Shown here piece by piece: positions 19,476 through 27,489 of a DNA stretch of 64,000 bases. Both the position numbers and the translations under genes were made by a program. Each line of letters opens with the position of its first letter. Positions within the stretch are counted from its first letter, which is position 1. The notes below the pieces were generated by a model. That model worked only from the letters and a program-made list of their open reading frames with translations, was not told the origin of the DNA and made no database searches. This stretch comes from Sarcina ventriculi (GTDB taxonomy: Bacteria > Bacillota > Clostridia > Clostridiales > Clostridiaceae): assembly GCF_900456775.1 (NCBI RefSeq), contig NZ_UAUL01000012.1, positions 1 to 64,000 of the forward strand, written 5' to 3'.

Positions 19476-19743
19476 TTTTTATTTTTGCATTAAATTAAAT
19501 ATTTTATTATTAATTTTAATTAAAAATTTGCATCTAAAATTCAAATCAATTACTTTTTCATTTTATCATATTAGTTTTGATAGTTCAATATAAACATTTA
19601 ATTTAATAAGTAAAATGTAAAAAATAATATATTTTTTTTAAATATTACAAAACTAATTTTTATATAAAATATTTACAAAATATGTAAATATTTTATATAA
19701 TTATAGTATAATAACTTTTTAATTTCATAGAGGGGATATTTTT

Positions 19744-19905
19744 ATGGAGAATTCTATAACTAAAACTAAAAAAAAAGAGTCTAAAAGTGCTGTATTTTCG
19801 ATAAGAATAAAAAGTAGTCAAAAAGAATTACTTAGTAAAAACCCTTGGATAAAAAGAGAGCTAGAAGATTATATAAGAACACATTTAGATGGTTTTTCAA
19901 GCTAA
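19744..19905 (+). CDS. Small basic protein, possibly ribbon-helix-helix-like (53 aa)
   Basis: A 53-aa frame starts with ATG at 19744 after an AGAGGGGA ribosome binding site. Sequence features are a Lys-rich N-terminus (TKTKKKESK), then a short beta-like stretch AVFSIRIKSSQ and a helical segment ELEDYIRTHL. A strand followed by helices in about 45 residues is the layout of MetJ/Arc (RHH) DNA-binding proteins, but no family match is certain. It is alone on the plus strand, transcribed toward the convergent CobW-like gene. It may be real or chance; codon use and the good ribosome binding site favour real. Confidence 0.5.
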   Translation: MENSITKTKKKESKSAVFSIRIKSSQKELLSKNPWIKRELEDYIRTHLDGFSS

Positions 19906-19995
19906 ACTCTTCTTTAATATACTTTATCAACAAAATTAAAAATAAAAGATGGACTATATACAATTATTTTTTGCAACTAGTCCTCCTTTTATTAT

Positions 19996-20589
19996 TTATC
20001 CTAACAACCTATTAACTAATCCATTATCTAATATATTTTCCATATCATTTTTACTTCTATTTACTATTATATGTCCATGTAAATTTAAAGTTTCTATCGT
20101 TACAATATGTTCATCAACTAATTTTTCACTTATCTTATTACATTTATTAAGTATTATAAGGTTACTTACTTGTAAACTTGGTAATATTGCCGTAGACATA
20201 TTTTTAAGTAATATATTTAAAGTAGTGACATCAATTACATTAGTTATATTCCCTATTCTTAAATAAGGCTTTAGTTCCCTGCTATTTAACACTTCTAATA
20301 AACTATTTATATCTTTACCTACACTACATTCTATAATTATTCTATCTGGATCATAAAACCTTAATAATCTTAATATTCTCTCCACATTCATTTCATAATT
20401 TATAGAAAAATCTTTAATTGTTATCCGTTTTTTATTTATGAAACCTAAATCAAAAATTTCCTTTCCATTCTCACACTGTATCACAATAATTTCTTCTCTA
20501 TAATTTTTTTTATTCAATATAGATTTTATTAAACTACTTTTCCCTGCATCTAAAAAACCTGTTATTAAATCAACTGTACACTTAGCCAC
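19996..20589 (-). CDS. Short CobW/UreG-type P-loop GTPase-like protein
   Basis: 197 aa with N-terminal ITGFLDAGKSSLIKSIL, a Walker A motif (GFLDAGKS, about residues 11-18) typical of the CobW/HypB/UreG GTPase group that inserts or delivers metal ions. A later ILNKCN (about residues 146-151) corresponds to the NKxD guanine motif with the Asp replaced by Asn. It is much shorter than usual CobW (about 300 or more aa) and lacks the C-terminal domain and the CxCC metal motif; one Cys (IQCENG) lies near the expected position. The start is a GTG with GGGGGA 7 nt upstream. Its metal partner is unknown and no metalloenzyme gene is adjacent. Confidence 0.75.
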   Translation of the reverse strand: MAKCTVDLITGFLDAGKSSLIKSILNKKNYREEIIVIQCENGKEIFDLGFINKKRITIKDFSINYEMNVERILRLLRFYDPDRIIIECSVGKDINSLLEVLNSRELKPYLRIGNITNVIDVTTLNILLKNMSTAILPSLQVSNLIILNKCNKISEKLVDEHIVTIETLNLHGHIIVNRSKNDMENILDNGLVNRLLG

Positions 20590-20752
20590 ACCGATTCCCC
20601 CATGTAATATTAATTTAAATTTACACTCATATATCTCTAATTTTTAATAAAAACAGATTATTTTATATTTTATCCCAAGCATGATATATCTTAAAATTAC
20701 ATATTATATAGTAAATTTATATTCTTTAAATTAAATTTTATTACACAAAAAA

Positions 20753-20776
20753 AGCCTTATTAAATACAATAAGGCT
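20753..20776 (-). terminator. Rho-independent terminator after the 153-aa gene
   Basis: A perfect 9-bp stem AGCCTTATT / AATAAGGCT with a 6-nt loop is followed on the minus strand by TTTTTTTG. It lies about 78 nt past the stop of the unknown gene at 20854. Confidence 0.85.
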
Positions 20777-20853
20777 ACAAATTTTAATTCTATTTTTAAA
20801 ATCTATAAAATAAATTATTTATGTTTCTAATATGTTTAAGTTTTATTCTTATT

Positions 20854-21315
20854 TTAAGCTATTACCAATGTTTTTATCTCAGATTTATTAGATAAAAACT
20901 CTTTTTTTATGCATTCAAAAGCTTTTTTATATCCATGTTTTCCATATTGATAAATTAACATCAGATTTAAACTAGTCCCAAACCAAATTCTACAAAATGT
21001 ATTATCTAACACTAATTTTTCATAATTATTTCCCTTTATAATTATGTTTTCTTCATCTTGTATCAATTTTGAAAACTGATTCACTAATTCCATTAAAATT
21101 TTTTTAGCTTCTTCAGGTCTTTCTTCAATTATATTTAAAAAATAATATGACCACACCTGTAATAAATTTTCATCTATCGATATTCCACAAACCTTATTCC
21201 CTATGGTTTTTTTTAAAAAATTATACAAACAGGTAGCTACTTTTTGAGAATTATCATTAAACTTTTTTTCATAAAAATTAATATCATAGCCTACCATCAT
21301 TTCAATTTTATCCAT
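20854..21315 (-). CDS. Unknown protein of 153 aa
   Basis: I do not recognise a family. The protein is soluble and mostly helical by composition, begins MDKIEMMVGYDINFYEKKF, and contains aromatic-rich segments such as LLQVWSYYFLNIIEERP and FCRIWFGTSLNLMLIYQYG. No catalytic motif is evident. AAAGGGGGA lies 8 nt before the ATG and a strong terminator follows, so it is a real, independently terminated gene, possibly co-transcribed with tadA upstream (gap 48 nt). Confidence 0.7.
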   Translation of the reverse strand: MDKIEMMVGYDINFYEKKFNDNSQKVATCLYNFLKKTIGNKVCGISIDENLLQVWSYYFLNIIEERPEEAKKILMELVNQFSKLIQDEENIIIKGNNYEKLVLDNTFCRIWFGTSLNLMLIYQYGKHGYKKAFECIKKEFLSNKSEIKTLVIA

Positions 21316-21363
21316 AAATTATCCCCCTTTTATAATTATATCACAAAAGAGGGATTTAAAGGA

Positions 21364-21795
21364 TTATTTTAATCTTTTACTTTTAAAGAAATTAATTAAA
21401 ATATCACTACATCTTTTATCATGATACCACACTAAATCAACAAAATAAGGAAGATTAGCATTTTGAAGTATATTTATTATAGAGCCACCAGCACCAGTTG
21501 TATCATCTAAAGTTCCTATATGAACCCTAGATATTCTACTTTGAAGTATCGCACCCGCACACATAGGACATGGTTCTAAAGTAACATACAATTCACAACC
21601 CGAAAGTCTCCAGTTATCAAGCTTTTTACACGCCTCATTTATTGCTAATATTTCAGCATGAGCTAATGGATTTTTTAAATTCTCTTTAAGATTATGAGCT
21701 GTTGCTATCACTTGTCCATCTTTAACTATAACAGCCCCTACAGGAACTTCCCCTAAATTTTTTGCTTTTTTAGCTTCCTCTAAGGCTAAATCCAT
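21364..21795 (-). CDS. tadA: tRNA-specific adenosine-34 deaminase
   Basis: Zinc deaminase converting A34 to inosine in tRNA-Arg(ACG). The 143-aa protein has the catalytic HAE motif (PLAHAEILAI, about residues 52-54) and the second zinc site PCPMCAGAI (TLEPCPMCAGAILQSRI). It is notable that its substrate tRNA-Arg(ACG) is encoded at 27490-27566 in the same window. The ATG at 21795 is preceded by a TTG at 21798; both lie behind AGGAGG (12 and 9 nt), so the start is uncertain by one codon. Confidence 0.95.
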   Translation of the reverse strand: MDLALEEAKKAKNLGEVPVGAVIVKDGQVIATAHNLKENLKNPLAHAEILAINEACKKLDNWRLSGCELYVTLEPCPMCAGAILQSRISRVHIGTLDDTTGAGGSIINILQNANLPYFVDLVWYHDKRCSDILINFFKSKRLK

Positions 21796-21818
21796 CAAAA
21801 TACTATTCCTCCTAAATT

Positions 21819-23063
21819 TTAGATATATATTCTAACCTTTATTATTCTATTCTTTTTAATATCTTCTACTATAAACTTTATATTTTCATTAACTATCTCT
21901 TCGTTTATTTTAGGTATTCTTCCTAATATCCCAATAATATATCCGCCTAAAGAATCAAACTCCTCAGATTCAATTTCTATACCTATTTCTTCACTTAAAT
22001 GAGTAAGCTTTATACTTCCTTCAGCAAGATATTCATTATCTTTTATCTTCCAAATTTCATTCTCATGATGATCATATTCATCTTCTATTTCTCCAACTAA
22101 CTCCTCAATTAAGTCTTCTATAGTCACAATTCCAGCTGTTCCACCATATTCATCTAAAACAACAGCTATATGATTTCTAGTCTTTCTCATTTCATTTAGA
22201 AGTTCAGTTATTTTTTTAAACTCAAAAGTATAGAAAGGTTCTCTTATAAACTTATTAATATCAAAATCTTCTTCTGAATCACCAAGCAAGACCAAATCTT
22301 TAACATTTAGTATTCCAACAACATCATCAATATTTTTATCAAAAACAGGAAATCTAGAAAACTTATCTTCCCTTAGTGTAGCCAATATATCTTCATAGTT
22401 AGAATCTTTATTTAATCCTACAATGTCTAATCTTTGAATCATTATATCTTTAACTTGAAGAACCCCAAATTCAAAAACATTGTAAATTAATTCTTTTTCT
22501 TCTTCCTCTAAGACACCTTCCTCTTCTCCTACAACTACCATAGTTTTAAACTCTTCTGCAGTTATAAAAGGTTCTGTTTTATTAACGCTTCCGCCTAAAA
22601 TTTTTATAAAAGCATTCGATATCTTATTACAAACCCATATAATAGGTCCACATACCTTCACTATTATAGTTATAGTTTTTGCTACTTTAAGAGCTATTTT
22701 TTCACTGTTTTGTTGTGCTAAATTTTTAGGTATTATCTCTCCAAATAAAAGAACTAACATAGTCATAATAACAGTTGATATAACTACTGCATTAGAACCA
22801 AAAAAACTTGCCGCTATAGCACTTGCTAAGGACGCTGAACCTATGTTAACTACATTGTTAGCTAAAAGTACTGCACCTAAAAATTTATCTGGGTTCTCAA
22901 TTAACTTTTCAACTAATTTAGCCCCCTTAACTTCTTCCTCTACCATGTGTCTAATTCTAATTTTACTTAATGACAGCAATGCTGTTTCTGAAGCCGAAAA
23001 AAAACCTGATAATATAAGCATTATTATAAGTATTATAATCTGAAACGTATCAGACTCTCCCAA
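21819..23063 (-). CDS. CNNM / CBS-domain / CorC_HlyC membrane protein (hemolysin family)
   Basis: Likely a divalent cation (Mg2+/Co2+) efflux protein. It has an N-terminal DUF21/CNNM domain with about four membrane helices (begins after IIILIIMLILSGFFSASETALL), tandem CBS domains (about residues 200-325, including RFPVFDKNIDDVVGILNVKDL and HIAVVLDEYGGTAGIVTIEDLIEELVGEI, quoted only in part as VLDEYGGTAGIVTIEDL), and a C-terminal CorC_HlyC domain (about 335-414). Old hemolysin annotations of this family are generally misleading. I favour the TTG at 23063, which has AGGGAG 8 nt upstream; the GTG at 23072 overlaps that site. Confidence 0.92.
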   Translation of the reverse strand: MGESDTFQIIILIIMLILSGFFSASETALLSLSKIRIRHMVEEEVKGAKLVEKLIENPDKFLGAVLLANNVVNIGSASLASAIAASFFGSNAVVISTVIMTMLVLLFGEIIPKNLAQQNSEKIALKVAKTITIIVKVCGPIIWVCNKISNAFIKILGGSVNKTEPFITAEEFKTMVVVGEEEGVLEEEEKELIYNVFEFGVLQVKDIMIQRLDIVGLNKDSNYEDILATLREDKFSRFPVFDKNIDDVVGILNVKDLVLLGDSEEDFDINKFIREPFYTFEFKKITELLNEMRKTRNHIAVVLDEYGGTAGIVTIEDLIEELVGEIEDEYDHHENEIWKIKDNEYLAEGSIKLTHLSEEIGIEIESEEFDSLGGYIIGILGRIPKINEEIVNENIKFIVEDIKKNRIIKVRIYI

Positions 23064-23170
23064 GAAAACCACTCCCTATTTCTTTTTATTATAGTTTATC
23101 TAATCATATATATTTCTAATACTTAATTTATTAAAGGCAACATTAGAAATTGACTATTTACTTGTAAAAA

Positions 23171-23196
23171 AAAACCCCATATAAATATGGAGTTTT
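23171..23196 (-). terminator. Terminator after tRNA-Arg(CCT)
   Basis: A stem AAACTCCATAT / ATATGGGGTTT (one G-T pair) is followed on the minus strand by TTTTTTAC, directly after the tRNA 3' end. Confidence 0.82.
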
Positions 23197-23202
23197 ATTA
23201 CA

Positions 23203-23277
23203 TGGTATCCCCAGTAGGAATCGAACCTACATCTATCCCTTAGGAGGGGATTGTTCTATCCATTTAACTATGAGGAC
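23203..23277 (-). tRNA. tRNA-Arg (CCT)
   Basis: A 75-nt cloverleaf on the minus strand: acceptor GTCCTCA pairs with TGGGGAT (two G-T pairs), anticodon loop CTCCTAA gives anticodon CCT, the T loop is GGTTCGATTCC, and CCA is encoded (complement at 23203-23205). It stands alone with its own terminator. Confidence 0.93.
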
Positions 23278-23372
23278 TTACTATGTATTAATTATAATTT
23301 TATAGCCTTTAGAATATTATGTCAATACATTATTAAATTATATTTAATAATAAAGTTATTAATATTAAATAA

Positions 23373-23939
23373 TCATATTAATATTCCATTTAAATATATA
23401 TCTGTAAACTCTTCTATAACTTCATCAATATGTGCATCATCATTATCTAAAAGCTCACGTATTGCAGTAGACATTAAACTACCATAAAAAATATGAGCCA
23501 TTAAACTTGTATTTCCTTCTTTTATTTCGCCTTTTTCTTGAGCTTCATCTAATATTAACTTTATTCTATTAATATATGAATTAACTCTCTCTCTCAATTC
23601 TAATTGTCTTTTTTCAGTTCCCCAAAGCTGACTTAATATTATACTAAAAAAATCTCTTCGCTCAGATAAAAGTCTTAATTGAGTTGAGCATATACATTTT
23701 AATTTATCAACAGAGTTTAAATCTGAATCAACAACCTTCTTAAGATTATTTTCCCATCTCTCAACTCCTCTTCGTATTACAAATTTAAATATATCCTCTT
23801 TATTTTTAAAGTTATAATACAAGGTGCCTTTTGCAACCCCCGCAACAGCTGCTATTTCATCCACAGTTGCACCAGCATATCCATTAGTTGAAAATACTTT
23901 TATAGCAGCAAAAAATATAGCATCTTTAGTATTACTCAT
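23373..23939 (-). CDS. TetR/AcrR family transcriptional regulator
   Basis: A 188-aa regulator with an N-terminal TetR helix-turn-helix (about residues 5-50: AIFFAAIKVFSTNGYAGATV, then VAGVAKGTLYYNFKNKEDIF) and a divergent helical ligand-binding domain. The C-terminal part contains IINIRELLDN-like helices ending EEFTDIYLNGILI, similar to regulators of lipid or efflux genes. It is 72 nt downstream of the CARF nuclease gene on the same strand; no efflux pump or enzyme gene is adjacent, so its target is unknown and may be elsewhere. Confidence 0.88.
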   Translation of the reverse strand: MSNTKDAIFFAAIKVFSTNGYAGATVDEIAAVAGVAKGTLYYNFKNKEDIFKFVIRRGVERWENNLKKVVDSDLNSVDKLKCICSTQLRLLSERRDFFSIILSQLWGTEKRQLELRERVNSYINRIKLILDEAQEKGEIKEGNTSLMAHIFYGSLMSTAIRELLDNDDAHIDEVIEEFTDIYLNGILI

Positions 23940-24011
23940 AATTAAATTAATCCTCCAAATTCTTTTTATATTCTAATAATATATCATTTACCTTTGTTAA
24001 ACAATATAAAG

Positions 24012-25148
24012 TTATTGTTTACATATTATATTTTGTAAATCATTTTTAAATTTATTTCTATTACCATTATATACTACAATACTAATTCCCATTTCTTTTG
24101 CTCTATTAATAACTATACTTTTAGATGGTTCCATGGTCGCCACTAAAATTTTTTTTACATTTGCTCCACCTAATTGATTAGCATATATATTTAATTCATT
24201 TAATGCAACTTCATCATATTTTTTTGAATCTTTACAAGATATACATATTAAAACAGAATCTTTAACTGCAACTACATCCAATTCATTTTTAATATTTTCC
24301 TTTTCTTTGCTCCAAAAAAACACTACACCACTCTTTACATCATCAATATTTTTTATTTCTTTTATTATAAGTTTTGTAAAAATTTCAAACCAAGTACCAC
24401 TTTTAAAAATAAAACCTTTTATATATTCATTTAAAAACTTAATTTCTATACAATCACCTTTTTGTGTATACGTTATTTGATTATTTTCCTCTAAAAAATG
24501 TATACACTTATTTATTAGAATTATCTCATCATTATTTAAATAAGTCGTATTTATCTCTAGCATTTCAGGATTAAAAGGATTATGAATAAATAAATTAGAA
24601 TCAGTAAGTCTTACTCTATATTTCTCCCAAGTTTCTAAATTATTAGCAATTATAAATGTCATTTTATTTATAATCTCTTCATTAAAAGAATTTTCAGAAT
24701 CTATTGCAATAGAACCTCCTATACTTTTTATAATTTCTTCTACATTGAGGTCATAAATATTTTCTTTTTTTATAGTTATATCATCCAAAGACATATTAAT
24801 TATTTGCTTATTTTTTATATCTAAAAATTTACAACAAATATTATTTTTTAACGATAATGTATAAAATATTAATACATCTAAAACATTTTCTGATGTTAAA
24901 TTAAATAAAGCATTGTTTTTTTTATATTTTAAAATTAAATTTTCTAATTCATCAATGCTCTTATTATCTATATTTTCTTTTAAAAAAGTACATGGTAAAT
25001 TGGTGTAATAATCTTCTATAGATTTTAAAATATCTAAGTCCTTATTTCTATATAAAAACAAAACACTTTTAGGCTTGTATTGATGAGTCAATAGAATTGA
25101 AGAATCATTATGGCAACTTATAAGATTTATAATTAATTCAAATTCCAT
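24012..25148 (-). CDS. Card1/Can2-like CARF-domain nuclease (DUF1887 family), orphan
   Basis: A 378-aa protein with the DUF1887 layout: N-terminal Rossmann-like CARF domain (about residues 1-140), a winged-helix linker (about 150-240), and a C-terminal PD-(D/E)xK nuclease domain (about 245-378). Nuclease motifs are GTWFE with Glu255, NELDVV with Asp291, and ISCK with Lys306. In characterised relatives (Card1, Can2) cyclic tetra-adenylate made by type III CRISPR complexes activates cleavage of nucleic acids. Here Ser304 occupies the position usually held by Glu in ExK. No cas gene or CRISPR array is in this 64-kb window. Family assignment is by motif order and is fairly confident; activity and ligand are inferred. 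Confidence 0.8.
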   Translation of the reverse strand: MEFELIINLISCHNDSSILLTHQYKPKSVLFLYRNKDLDILKSIEDYYTNLPCTFLKENIDNKSIDELENLILKYKKNNALFNLTSENVLDVLIFYTLSLKNNICCKFLDIKNKQIINMSLDDITIKKENIYDLNVEEIIKSIGGSIAIDSENSFNEEIINKMTFIIANNLETWEKYRVRLTDSNLFIHNPFNPEMLEINTTYLNNDEIILINKCIHFLEENNQITYTQKGDCIEIKFLNEYIKGFIFKSGTWFEIFTKLIIKEIKNIDDVKSGVVFFWSKEKENIKNELDVVAVKDSVLICISCKDSKKYDEVALNELNIYANQLGGANVKKILVATMEPSKSIVINRAKEMGISIVVYNGNRNKFKNDLQNIICKQ

Positions 25149-25257
25149 AAAAATAAATACCTAACTTTCTTTTTTTATGTTATTTTTCCCTTGCAATTTA
25201 TTTATATTCATTTAATAAATAAGTTATAATTAAATGAATTATAAAGGAGGATAAATA

Positions 25258-25767
25258 ATGAAAAAACTATATATTATTATAAGTATTTTAATAGCAATAA
25301 TAATTATTATTGTAATTGGTATTCTTATAGCACTTAGGTCAAATCCTACTCTTGCATACCTACAAAATACCAATGAAACTATTATACAAGCTACTGATGC
25401 TTTAACTAATATGCAAAAAAATATATCTATAAATTCAAAAAATGACCTTATCTATAATCAGGGTGAAGCTTATGAATATGGCAAGCAATTTGAAAATATT
25501 TGGAATAATTATGATAAAAACAATAAAAATACCCCCAACATAAAAGACTATTATACTAAAACTAAAATAATAGAAACTCAAGAAAAACTTGCATATAATT
25601 TTCTAACAAATGGGGTAACACTATATTTAAACGGTAGCGCTAACAACGAAGCAACTGGAATATCTTGTATAAAAAAAGCTTATTCAATAATAAACACATT
25701 AAATAAAGATACTATTCCAAATACGACAAATGATTTTAAAGAAAAAATAAATAAAATACAAACTTAG
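25258..25767 (+). CDS. Membrane-anchored secreted protein of unknown function (169 aa)
   Basis: A 169-aa protein with one N-terminal hydrophobic helix (about residues 5-27, rich in Ile) and a polar, Asn/Lys/Thr-rich exported domain (about 30-169). There is no lipobox Cys, so it is likely held by its uncleaved anchor. No known domain is recognised; the helical composition could suit a small extracytoplasmic binding module. AAAGGAGG precedes the ATG. It is convergent with the RsiV-like gene, whose stop is only 30 nt away, and divergent from the CARF nuclease. Confidence 0.7.
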   Translation: MKKLYIIISILIAIIIIIVIGILIALRSNPTLAYLQNTNETIIQATDALTNMQKNISINSKNDLIYNQGEAYEYGKQFENIWNNYDKNNKNTPNIKDYYTKTKIIETQEKLAYNFLTNGVTLYLNGSANNEATGISCIKKAYSIINTLNKDTIPNTTNDFKEKINKIQT

Positions 25768-25796
25768 TATTCCCAAGTTTGTATTTTTAAATTTAC

Positions 25797-26630
25797 TTAT
25801 TTTATACTATTGATTACACTATTTGGTATAGTAAATTCTACTACCCCCATATATCCTGGAGCTACTTCATACTCATCAAAAGATATAACTATTTCACCAT
25901 TATTATTTATATAAAAGTTTTGATTTTTATCTATTTTTTCAAAATCACTATTATCAATGTTCTCATCATCTATAAAATATAATTTATTTTTATCATTTTT
26001 CATTTGTTCTCTCATTTGTTCTTTTATATTAGAAGAAATAACATCAACATAATTTGTACCTTCAAACAATCCTTCTAATGTTAATACACATTGCTTTTCT
26101 TTATCTATAGTGTAATATTTTACTGTATTATATCCTGAAGCTTCTACCTCTGATGTTTCTACCTTTATAGTAAGATACTTATCATTGTCAGTTATAATCT
26201 TAAAGTTGGAATTTATACTTATCTTTCCATTGCTATCAATTATTTTGTTATAAAGAGCCTTTCCATCTTCAATAAATTGATTATTCATAGAAAGTTGCAA
26301 ATCATTGTTTTTCAACCCTTGTATATTAGGTACATTAATATCTGCATTTTTATTTCCATCATTTACAGTGTAATTTTGAAAATTAATAACCTTAACTATT
26401 CCACCTACTACTGGTATACTTTCTAAATTCTCTGCAAATACTTGATTAGTGTTTATTCCTAAAGTTAACGCCATCGCAGCTGCTGTGGTTCCAATTCCTA
26501 ATCTCTTCATTATCATCATATTTTTATTTAATTTTTTTTCTCTTTCAAAGTTCCTTATAGTTTCATTTACTACTTGATCTAATCTATTTGGTATTCTTAT
26601 ATCTTCATATTTTTCTTTCATATTTTTCAT
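25797..26630 (-). CDS. RsiV-like anti-sigma factor
   Basis: A 277-aa membrane protein: cytoplasmic N-terminus (residues 1-45) with the sigma-binding IRIPNRLDQVVNETI block, one membrane helix (about 46-63), then TNQVFAENLESIP with a possible signal-peptidase site after VFA. The exported part ends in a DUF3298-type motif (ISFDEYEVAPGYMGVVEFTIP, from about residue 249), as in Bacillus and Clostridioides RsiV, a lysozyme receptor whose cleavage frees SigV. It starts 10 nt after the sigma factor gene with AGGAGGT upstream. Lysozyme sensing is inferred from family; the ligand here is untested. Confidence 0.75.
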   Translation of the reverse strand: MKNMKEKYEDIRIPNRLDQVVNETIRNFEREKKLNKNMMIMKRLGIGTTAAAMALTLGINTNQVFAENLESIPVVGGIVKVINFQNYTVNDGNKNADINVPNIQGLKNNDLQLSMNNQFIEDGKALYNKIIDSNGKISINSNFKIITDNDKYLTIKVETSEVEASGYNTVKYYTIDKEKQCVLTLEGLFEGTNYVDVISSNIKEQMREQMKNDKNKLYFIDDENIDNSDFEKIDKNQNFYINNNGEIVISFDEYEVAPGYMGVVEFTIPNSVINSIK

Positions 26631-26640
26631 AATTTACCTC

Positions 26641-27144
26641 CTAAAATTGCATTTGTATATTTAATTTCTTAATAGCAGAATATAATCTTGTTTTTATGGT
26701 ATTAATATTTTCATCTAACACCTCTGCAATTTCCTCAATTTTCATATCCTCAAAGTATCTAAGTATTACCACAGTTTTATATTTTTCTGGAAGCTTATCC
26801 AATGCATCCTCTAAATCGAAATCCTTGTATATATCATTTGAACTAATATTGTTAAAATAAACATCATCATCAACATAAACATATTTTTTATTATCTCTTA
26901 TAAAATCTATGGAACATCTTAAAAGTATTCTATAAAACCATCCTTTAAAATTTTCTATTTCACCTATAGAATCAATAGATTTTAATCCTTTATATATAGC
27001 ATCTTGAACTATATCTAATGCATCATTTTCATTTTTAACGTAGCTATATGCAATCCTATAAAAAGTTTCTTTATTTTCAATAATATAGGCTTTAAACTCA
27101 TTCTCTAAATTTTTCTTTTTAGCTTTAAATTTAAAAACATTCAT
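26641..27144 (-). CDS. ECF RNA polymerase sigma factor (SigV/SigW-like)
   Basis: A 167-aa ECF sigma factor with region 2 (about residues 20-85: IAYSYVKNENDALDIVQDAI and GWFYRILLRCSIDFIRD) and region 4 (about 108-165: LPEKYKTVVILRYFEDMKIEEIAEVL, quoted in part as LRYFEDMKIEEIAEVL, then TIKTRLYSAIKKL). It is paired with an RsiV-like anti-sigma factor 10 nt downstream. Such units control cell-envelope defence genes, in SigV's case peptidoglycan O-acetylation and teichoic-acid alanylation, none of which is in the window. A GGGGG site lies far (about 17 nt) upstream of the ATG, so initiation may be weak. Confidence 0.88.
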   Translation of the reverse strand: MNVFKFKAKKKNLENEFKAYIIENKETFYRIAYSYVKNENDALDIVQDAIYKGLKSIDSIGEIENFKGWFYRILLRCSIDFIRDNKKYVYVDDDVYFNNISSNDIYKDFDLEDALDKLPEKYKTVVILRYFEDMKIEEIAEVLDENINTIKTRLYSAIKKLNIQMQF

Positions 27145-27379
27145 AACTACTAACTATACCCCCTCACATATTAATCTTTTGAATTATCATATATAAAATC
27201 AATTTTATCTTGTATCCTTTACTCTATTTAATTCTTACATTTATAAGACGATTTATTATAATAAAAAGTTTTAAAATTTTATATTTTTTATATTAGTAAA
27301 TTAAAGAAATCTTTAAATATTAACTATACTAATAAGACGCTGAAAACTTATAAAAAGTTTTTATTTTTTATAAAAAAAA

Positions 27380-27410
27380 TAAGAGCAATATATTTAATAA
27401 TTGCTCTTAT
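27380..27410 (-). terminator. Second terminator-like hairpin downstream of tRNA-Arg(ACG)
   Basis: An inverted repeat TAAGAGCAAT / ATTGCTCTTA is followed on the minus strand by TTTTTTTTATAAA. It lies 40 nt beyond the first terminator with no gene between, so it looks like a backup terminator insulating the sigma operon from tRNA transcription. Confidence 0.6.
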
Positions 27411-27449
27411 AGTTATGTATAAAATACTTTTTTATTTTATATGCAAAAA

Positions 27450-27479
27450 AGTCTAATCTTCAATAATGAAAATTAGACT
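27450..27479 (-). terminator. Terminator after tRNA-Arg(ACG)
   Basis: A stem AGTCTAATTTTCATTATTG / CAATAATGAAGATTAGACT-type inverted repeat (core AGTCTAAT / ATTAGACT) is followed on the minus strand by TTTTTTGC, 11 nt past the tRNA end. Confidence 0.85.
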
Positions 27480-27489
27480 TTTAAAATAT

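Larger units (their letters stand above)
27145..27489 (-). other. Leader region of the sigma factor and downstream end of tRNA-Arg(ACG)
   Basis: This 345-nt gap contains no gene. Its right part holds the tRNA-Arg terminator at 27450-27479 and a second hairpin with a T run at 27380-27410 (AAGAGCAATTATT / AATATATTGCTCTT with an imperfect stem, followed by TTTTTTTTAT on the minus strand). The remainder should hold the sigma factor promoter, possibly autoregulated, but no clear ECF -35 AAC motif is certain to me. Confidence 0.6.

Noticed and set aside
23171-23372. tRNA-Arg(CCT) region as an integration site
   Set aside because: No integrase, direct repeat of the tRNA 3' end or foreign-looking island is next to it within the window.
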